From: Wyeomyia smithii
Taxonomy: Eukaryota > Arthropoda > Insecta > Diptera > Culicidae
Assembly (NCBI RefSeq): GCF_029784165.1
Contig: NC_073694.1
Span: 48,579,674 to 48,643,673, forward strand
DNA: 64,000 nucleotides
Direction: 5' to 3'
The notes under the pieces were generated by a model. The model was not told the origin of the DNA. It ran no database searches and was given only the letters and a program-made list of their open reading frames with translations. Below, piece by piece: positions 58,188-64,000 of this stretch. Within the stretch, counting starts at the first letter, position 1; each line of letters begins with the position of its first letter. The translations under genes and the position numbers were made by a program.

Positions 58188-59234
58188 CCCCCATTCGTGC
58201 AGTTTACCCATGCAGCTAATCTATTTTATCCACGGTTGATAGAACGATAACACCGTTTCTGCCCATCTATAGTTGTGCCACTTCAGACTTCCTGATCTCA
58301 TTCGCAGATAGTTAATAAAACCTAATTACCAGTGGTGGGCACCATTCCGCTAATTCGCTAATTAGCAACGCTAAAATTCAGTAAGCGATTCAGCGATTTC
58401 GCTAATTTTTGAGCTGGTTAGCGAAACTGTTAGCGTCGCTCAAATTTTGGCCTTCGAAACGCTAATCGCTAATTCGCTAAATTTTGTATTGAAGCGACAA
58501 TAGAAATATTTAGAAAAACTGTGAATTGCTGATGGCGTACATAAATTGCTTCGAAAGATGAACATACTTTACTGCGAAAGTTACTTTTGTCAGTTTTTTT
58601 TCCCTAGAATGGAGTTCCAGTTATCGTACAAGCCACAGGAGCATTTTGAAGAACAAGCACAAGGTCTAAATTGAATTTTCGGCACACCAAGAACTTTGGT
58701 AAATTGCAATGCGCTTGAAATTATGAAAACTTTGGTTCTACTGTTTCGATTCAGATAATGATTGAATTTTTATGAAAACATTCCTAAAGGTATCTATTTT
58801 CAATGCAAGCTAAATAACTTTTTTTATTCTTGTTTTTACAAAATCAAATATGAATACTGTTTCGTGAACCTCATACTGTAAATAGCTTCAAAAAGTAATT
58901 GTTTTCGTTTGTTTAACCAAAACAGATCAAAGTGGTCCAAATCTTACGAAACACGAGCAATAAATATAGCGATATAACTGTTTACATATAAAAAGTTAGC
59001 GATTAGCGATTAGCGAAAGTTCCGCTAATGTGGGTTTAGCGTTTAGCGTTTAGCGATTATCGAGCTAAATTTTCCGGTTAGCGACTTAGCGATTAGCGTC
59101 GCTAAACTTTCGGTTAGCGGTGCCCACCACTGCTAATTACTATTACAGTATACAGTATACACGCGTTTTTTTCTAACCGTCGCCATTCCGGGTTTACAAG
59201 AGACTTTCGCATTTTTCGGGCTCTGGCCACTCCA
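58164..59234 (+). repeat. 3' LTR of the Bel/Pao element, interrupted
   Basis: 260 bp of LTR with an 803-bp MITE inserted. GTTAG follows at 59235-59239, matching the 5' flank. A CAGTATA duplication accounts for its 7 extra bases. Confidence 0.95.
58330..59132. mobile_element. 803-bp hAT MITE in the 3' LTR
   Basis: CAGTGGTGGGCACC and its exact complement as ends, 8-bp target duplication CTAATTAC (58322-58329, 59133-59140). Dozens of TTAGCG/CGCTAA repeats fill about 150 bp next to each end, the subterminal-repeat pattern of hAT transposase binding sites. No ORF. Confidence 0.95.
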
Positions 59235-59450
59235 GTTAGCTACCATTTTCTCTCAAAAACTCAGCTTTCGTAAAAATGCATATAGATTCAACCGAGCACA
59301 AAAATCGATCTCAGTGAACGTTGTATCCCGAAATCGGAAAAAGATCAATTTCCAAAATAAAATCTGCGTATTGTCAAGCTACAAGATTGAATATTTTGGG
59401 AAAATCAGGACAAATGCTAGAATATGAAAAATAAATCAGGACGCCCAAAT

Positions 59451-59687
59451 CTCGCTAAACATGTGAAAAGGGCCCATGTGCCATATGTAAACAAGCCAAA
59501 TTTTCTCGTTTTTTGATCAATACAAGCGAAATCTGCTCTTACCAATAAGATTTATTGATAAAAGAATTCACTCTTTATCGAAAAATCTTATTTGTACGAG
59601 TAGAATAAGCTTGTATTCATTGAAAAACGTGAAATTGTGGCTTGTTTACATATGGCACATGGGCCCTTTTCACATGTTCAGCGAGAA
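59451..59687. repeat. Inverted repeat, 47-bp arms
   Basis: CATGTGAAAAGGGCCCATG through AAACAAGCC on the left is mirrored at 59640-59687 almost perfectly. Lies inside the hAT-like element beyond the Bel/Pao insertion; possibly another small MITE, no target duplication seen. Confidence 0.85.
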
Positions 59688-59934
59688 ATAGGATTTCAAA
59701 ATCAGGACATGTCCTGCTAAATCAGGACGGATGGTATCCCTAGTCATTAAGCAAAATGCTCGTTGAAATTTCGATTTTACTACCACTGCAGCGCCATCTC
59801 TTAGAATTGACAATGTTTCGGGTGTCCCATTGCCACCCTGTACAAATTTTCAAAATAAAACGGATTGTCTAGTTAATTTGCTTTAAAAATATTTCAGACA
59901 TGAGACTTTCAGCATATTGACATTAAAATCATCG

Positions 59935-60280
59935 TCTTGATGTTAACAGTAATTTACGGTAGTAACACTAGCACCACCTATTGCAATGTTCGCGCTACGT
60001 CCTGTATTTCGACAGCAGCGCTAGCGTACGTGCATGTGTCAAGTTGGGAACCACAAAAATCTGGGGGGATTGTATGCAGCCCCGCATAATCAATAACCAT
60101 AAACGGATGATAATCCATATGATTTAACTATAGCCCATACAGTCGGGACTATATCCCGAACTAGTTGTTAGGCACGTTTTATGGTTAATGATTATGCGGG
60201 GCGCCCTAGACGGAGTATTGTTATCTGACTGGAAATTTGAAATGATCGTTATTGGTGGCGATGGAGCTGTGTTCCATAAA
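59935..60280 (+). repeat. Dispersed repeat, copy 2, split
   Basis: Matches 44205-44400 (ACACTAGCACCACC, GCAGCGCTAGCGTACG and TGGTGGCGATGGAGCTGTG) but is interrupted between about 60045 and 60210 by sequence containing the GCCCCGCATAATCA element. Confidence 0.65.
60079..60203. mobile_element. ~125-bp MITE with CCCCGCATAATCA ends
   Basis: CCCCGCATAATCAATAACC at the left, GGTTAATGATTATGCGGGG at the right; one mismatch. No clear target duplication. No coding. Confidence 0.7.
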
Positions 60281-60546
60281 GAATAAAATGAATAATATAT
60301 GAATAATCAAACCTTTCTATCCTCAGTCGAATACAGAATGTTGATAACAACTAAAAGTCTCCTTCTGTAGCAATGTAGAAGTTGTTTTATTACACGTTTA
60401 TTTTTTGTACGAGAGATTAGACTACAACACTCGTTGATTGATACGTCTATTGGTTTGTTTTATGTTCCAAAATAATCATGTCTACTAAATACTTTTCAAA
60501 AAGATTTTGGAGCTCTTTTATTGCCACCTACCAAACAAAATGAGCG
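60281..60546. other. Unassigned spacer
   Basis: AT-rich, nothing recognised. Confidence 0.4.
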
Positions 60547-60554
60547 TTTGTAGT

Positions 60555-60736
60555 CAGGCCCGGATTTGAGGGGGGGCAAATGCCCCGGGCCTCCCGATTC
60601 AAGGGCCCCCCCTAGTCCTGGGCCGACCTTTTTTTTTGCTCGTCACCTTCCAGAACGTTACCTCTAAATGTTTAAAGAAAAGAGGGCCTCACAAACAAAT
60701 TTGCCCCGGGCCCCCCACCGTCTAAATCCGGCCCAT
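60555..60736. mobile_element. 182-bp hAT MITE
   Basis: CAGGCCCGGATTT at the left; the right end is ATGGGCCGGATTT in complement. The 8-bp TTTGTAGT is duplicated on both sides (60547-60554, 60737-60744). This end sequence is common to hAT-type MITEs of many animals. Confidence 0.85.
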
Positions 60737-60954
60737 TTTGTAGTGTATATTGTTAGACCGTGAAAGTTAAATTGAATTTTTTCAACCGTGTTATCAATTT
60801 GATTTTCAATTAAAAAAAACCTAAATTAATCCACCTAGCGGTCAGACCCAGCCTTTCTCATTCAAACTTTTATTTGTAAAAATAGATTTATATGAACGCT
60901 TCAAACCAATGAATGTATAGTCACTCTTTAGGTTCTAAAATATTGATGTTGTAA

Positions 60955-62230
60955 TCTATACATATAAAAATGCAGTCCGGTCTGTCTGTCTGTCTGATCC
61001 ATATAGGCTCGAAAACTACCACACCAATCGACGTGAAAATTTGTATGTAGGGGTTTTTGGTGCCGATAAAGGTTCCTATGATTGTTTAAGACACCTCCCT
61101 CTTCTGGAAGGGGGATGTCCCATACAAATGAAAAACAAATTTCTGCACAACTCAAGAACAAACCAAGTAAATTAAACCGAATTTGGCATGTGGATGTTAT
61201 AAGATGTAACAAATATGTCCATAATAGTTGGACGCCCCTTCCTTTTCTGGAAAGGAGGGGTTTCATACAAATGAAACGCAAATTTCTGCACAGCTCGAGA
61301 GCTAATCAACTAAATGGAACCAAATTTGGCAGGTAAATGTTTTTAGTATTAACAAATATGTCCGTAATGTTTGACACCCCACAATCTTTCAGAAGGGAGG
61401 GGTGCCATACAAATGAAACACGAATTTCTGCACATCTCGAGAGCTAACCAACTAAATGGAACCAAATTTGGCAGGTGAATGTTTTTAGAGGTAACAAATA
61501 TGTTCCATAATCGACCTCAGGCAACATTTTGGATTGTAAGATGGCAACTTCCGGTTTCTGGAAAACAGCCAAAAATGGCTGATTTCCACCCAATATAATA
61601 ATATCCGGATCTAGAATGATACACAGGAGCTAAAATCGACCACAGATACCATTTTGAATTCTAAGATGGCGACTTCCGGTATTGGGTGTTATTCGATCAT
61701 TTTCGGCTGTTTCCCAGGAACATGTGCTTCTAGAAGAGGGAGGGGCGTTGAACCATTATGGACATAATCGTTACCTCTAAAAACATTCTACCAGAATGAC
61801 GCTCAGAGGCCAGAAATTATCTTAAATACCATTCTGAATTCCAAGATGGCGACTTCCGGTTTGTGAAAAACAGCCTAAAATAACCAAATACCATCCAATA
61901 TTAGTATTTCTGGAACCAGAATGATGCAATGAGCTAACAATTGACCTCAGACACCATTCTGAATTGCTAAAGGGTAACTTCTAGGAAACAGTCGAAAATG
62001 ACCGAATAATACTCTATATGGATATTTCCGTAATCGAGATGATGCATAGAAACCAAACATTGACCCTGGACACCATTTGAATTTAAAGACGACCACTTTT
62101 AGTTTCTGGAAAACAACTAAAACAAGAAAATTTTTCCCAATATGGGTATTTCCGGTGTCAGATTGATGCCAGAAAATCTACTAAAAATGACCGAATACCA
62201 CCCAATATGAATATATTCAGAATTAAAGCG
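60955..62230 (+). repeat. Composite repeat, third locus
   Basis: Same head (ATATAAAAATGCAGTCC, TGTC run), three 143-bp units (CATAC landmark at 61121, 61264, 61406; spacing 143, 142) and several 125-bp units (CGG at 61552, 61677, 61857). A short inverted piece of a 143-bp unit sits among the 125-bp units near 61720-61790. Confidence 0.9.
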
Positions 62231-63321
62231 ATGTACAGAAGTCAAAAGTCGAGGATTTTGTCATTTCGATAAAACCAATCATTTTAAACGATTTTATATT
62301 TGACTTTGATCATATCCTATGGTAGTTTTAAATAGTCTTTGAATTTCTTTTCTTTCCATAACTTTTGAGCTACATATCAAATTGTTATGAAATTTGTTAT
62401 TTGTAAGTTCGAGAGATGACTCGTTCGTATGACACTAGTTATGTTCAAATACATTATGTATACTTTGAGATAATAGACTTTCGTTGTTTTATTAACAATT
62501 TAATATATAACAATTGCTTTAGTCCGATTACAATCAAATGAAATGGGAACGTATAGGGCACCCAAATTTTGAAACCACGTGTTAAATCATAATTCATCAG
62601 TTAACCTTTAACTAGCCCGCTCATCTGATAATAATATTGATCAAATCGGTTGTGTAGTTTCTGAGATAATGAAGTTTCATGATTTTCACATTTTGGTACT
62701 TTACAGACGAAGTTACAGTTCGATTACAGTCAAATTATAAGGCTGTTATAAGGCAGGTGTTGTAAGGCAGCTAGACTTATTATTTGACACTAATTTTGTG
62801 GAAATCGGTTCAGCCATCTCTGAGAAAAGTGAGTGAGTTCAAGTTGTCTTCGGAATATGCTCCTATGAAAAGCTGGATTTCACATTTTTAAACATAACAG
62901 GCAAAGTAATAGTCCGATTGCAAAACAAATCAATAGGGTCTTATGGGTCCGCTAGACCTTCCATTTGAGACTGACTTTATGAAAATCGGTCCAGCCATCT
63001 CTGAGAAACATGAGTGTGATTAAACAGTCTTCAGAACATGTTTCTTTTCATAACTTTTGAACCACAAGTTTAATCTTTATAAAATTCAAAAGTTAAGGGT
63101 TTTCCAAGTTAGAAACCAATATTGTTCAAATCGGTTGTGTAGTTTTCAAGATAATGATGTTTCATGATTTTTACATTTTGATACATAACCTCTAAACTAA
63201 AAATCCGATTACAATAAAATTTATTAGGGTCTTATGGGACAACAAGACCTTTCATTTGCATTTAATTTCATGAAAATCGGTCCGGCCATCTCTGAGAAAA
63301 GTGAGTGAGAATAAAAATCTG

Positions 63322-63359
63322 CACATACACACACACACACATACACACACACACATACA
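63322..63359 (+). repeat. (CA)n microsatellite
   Basis: About 38 bp of CA with two CATA interruptions. Confidence 0.9.
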
Positions 63360-63475
63360 GAAAATGCTCAGCTCGTCGAGCTGAGTCGAGTGATATATGC
63401 CATTCGGCCCTTTGGAGCACTTTGATACTTTCGGTTTTGCAAGTGATTGCTATACCTTTCTAGGAGAAAGGCAAA

Positions 63476-63800
63476 AATGACCGATTTCCAAACACTATTG
63501 TTTGACCAAATTTTATCTGTAAGACCTTTTAAGAGCGTGGTTCTAACCTTCTGATGCAAAAAAAATAAATGAAAAAAGTTCTCAATCGTAAATGGACGAC
63601 GTAGTTTTGTTGTGACCAGTGAGCAGTAAACTAGTAAAAATTTATACTAATTTCTAAAATTAAGTATTTGAAGTACAAAGGTACCTCCTTCTTGCATCCG
63701 TCATCATTTCAACAATTTTCCGAACCATTCTTGTGTGATTCTTTATATATGACGCAAATAATTAGATAGTTGATAAATGGATAGCTATCTTGCTGGCTGG
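63476..63800. other. Unassigned spacer
   Basis: Nothing recognised. Confidence 0.4.
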
Positions 63801-63940
63801 CCCTCTAGTGCCCAGTGCCGCCTTTAGACACGCTTCAGCTAAACCTGTAAAAAGCTTCCATAAATCCTTGAAAAAGGTCAACAAAGATCCATAGTGATTT
63901 TACTGAAGTCCGTCTGAAAAATGACTTGGGCACTAGAGGG
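63801..63940. mobile_element. 140-bp piggyBac-like MITE, copy 2
   Basis: Same ends and same length as 1637-1776. TTAA follows on the right (63941-63944), but the left flank reads CTGG, so one TTAA is lost or mutated. Confidence 0.8.
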
Positions 63941-64000
63941 TTAAAAAACGATGGATGAAATTTAACATTTACATTATGAACCTTCTGCATATAAAGAATT

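Larger units (their letters stand above)
52888..59234 (+). mobile_element. Bel/Pao LTR retrotransposon, complete but inactive
   Basis: LTR, primer site, gag-protease, RT, RNase H, integrase, polypurine tract (GGAGGG...GGTGGGCGG, 58139-58160), LTR. Excluding the MITE in the 3' LTR (and one copy of its 8-bp duplication) it is about 5.5 kb. Paired LTRs remain about 98% alike, so insertion is fairly recent, yet the pol region has two frameshifts and two stops. No env frame. Confidence 0.95.
52016..59742. mobile_element. hAT-like element carrying a Bel/Pao insertion
   Basis: TAGGGATACCATC and its complement are the ends; the 8-bp GTCATTAA is duplicated (52008-52015, 59743-59750), as expected for hAT transposition. 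Removing the Bel/Pao element and its duplication leaves about 1.4 kb with no transposase but with a captured RT fragment and a 47-bp-arm inverted repeat. Confidence 0.85.
50694..59829. mobile_element. Palindromic MITE, copy 2, split by nested insertions
   Basis: Three pieces, 50694-50970, 51954-52015 and 59751-59829 (total 418 bp), line up end to end with the intact copy at 7418-7839, ending TGGGACACCTGAAACA and GTTTCGGGTGTCCCA. The interruptions each leave a duplicated target, so the gaps are younger insertions. Confidence 0.85.
60835..63475 (+). mobile_element. Large dispersed mosquito repeat, unclear class
   Basis: Left boundary CCACCTAGCGGTCAGACCC and right boundary CTTTCTAGGAGAAAGGCAAA are the ends of a repeat I recall from culicine genomes. 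Before the right end stand a CA microsatellite and GCTCAGCTCGTCGAGCTGAG, a near-perfect hairpin. 62290-63300 consists of diverged ~340-bp blocks with GAAAATCGGTyCAGCCATC. No coding region. The 143/125-bp composite at 60955-62230 may be an insertion in it. Confidence 0.55.

Overview
The window looks like nuclear DNA of a culicine mosquito (Aedes/Culex type). It is AT-rich and intron-bearing, gene-poor, and dominated by decayed transposons, MITEs and tRNA-derived SINEs of kinds familiar from those genomes. The organism is inferred from repeat character and protein style, not from a database match.

Layout. 1-16.6 kb: mostly unrecognised AT-rich DNA with a 140-bp TTAA-flanked MITE (1637-1776), a MITE inside a larger inverted-repeat element (7.1-8.5 kb), a mariner-like transposase relic (9.3-9.8 kb), two reverse-transcriptase (RT) relics (10.0-10.3 and 13.6-14.1 kb), a SINE (11.4 kb) and a 357-bp MITE (14.25 kb). 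16.65-19.9 kb: a modular repeat with near-identical 0.68-kb units and recurrent CCAAT/TATA promoter-like modules; a short form recurs at 45.1-46.1 kb. 20.2-21.7 kb: a two-tier palindrome. 22.4-23.5 kb: a pogo-like DNA transposon with ends and TA target duplication. 23.6-25.5 kb: two non-LTR RT relics. 25.6-26.8 kb: a composite of 143-bp and 125-bp tandem units, recurring at 32.9-36.2 kb (as an inverted pair) and 61 kb. 26.8-32.2 kb: a nearly full-length non-LTR retrotransposon (I-like), minus strand, with intact ORF1 and a broken ORF2.

The likely host genes are at 37.5-39.3 kb (two exons of a secreted, low-complexity protein, its first exon lying upstream) and 46.9-48.7 kb (a tandem pair of two-exon genes for small secreted proteins sharing a short Y-D-x-D-x3-W repeat; the second has an in-frame stop followed by 94 more open codons). 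Between them lie a perfect 46-bp-arm hairpin made from a SINE, an RT relic, a gypsy integrase relic and a TTAA-flanked element carrying the short repeat.

50.7-59.8 kb is one stack of nested insertions. A 418-bp palindromic MITE is split by a TAA-flanked Harbinger-like element (itself holding a TA-flanked MITE) and by a hAT-like element. The hAT-like element carries a complete Bel/Pao LTR retrotransposon (LTRs, tRNA-Tyr-like primer site, GTTAG duplication), whose 3' LTR holds an 803-bp hAT MITE. Target duplications at most levels give the order of events. The right end (59.9-64 kb) is more repeats, ending in a second copy of the 140-bp MITE.

No operon, CRISPR or bacterial feature is present. 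The genes do not form a pathway; the content is two host loci in a bed of mobile DNA.
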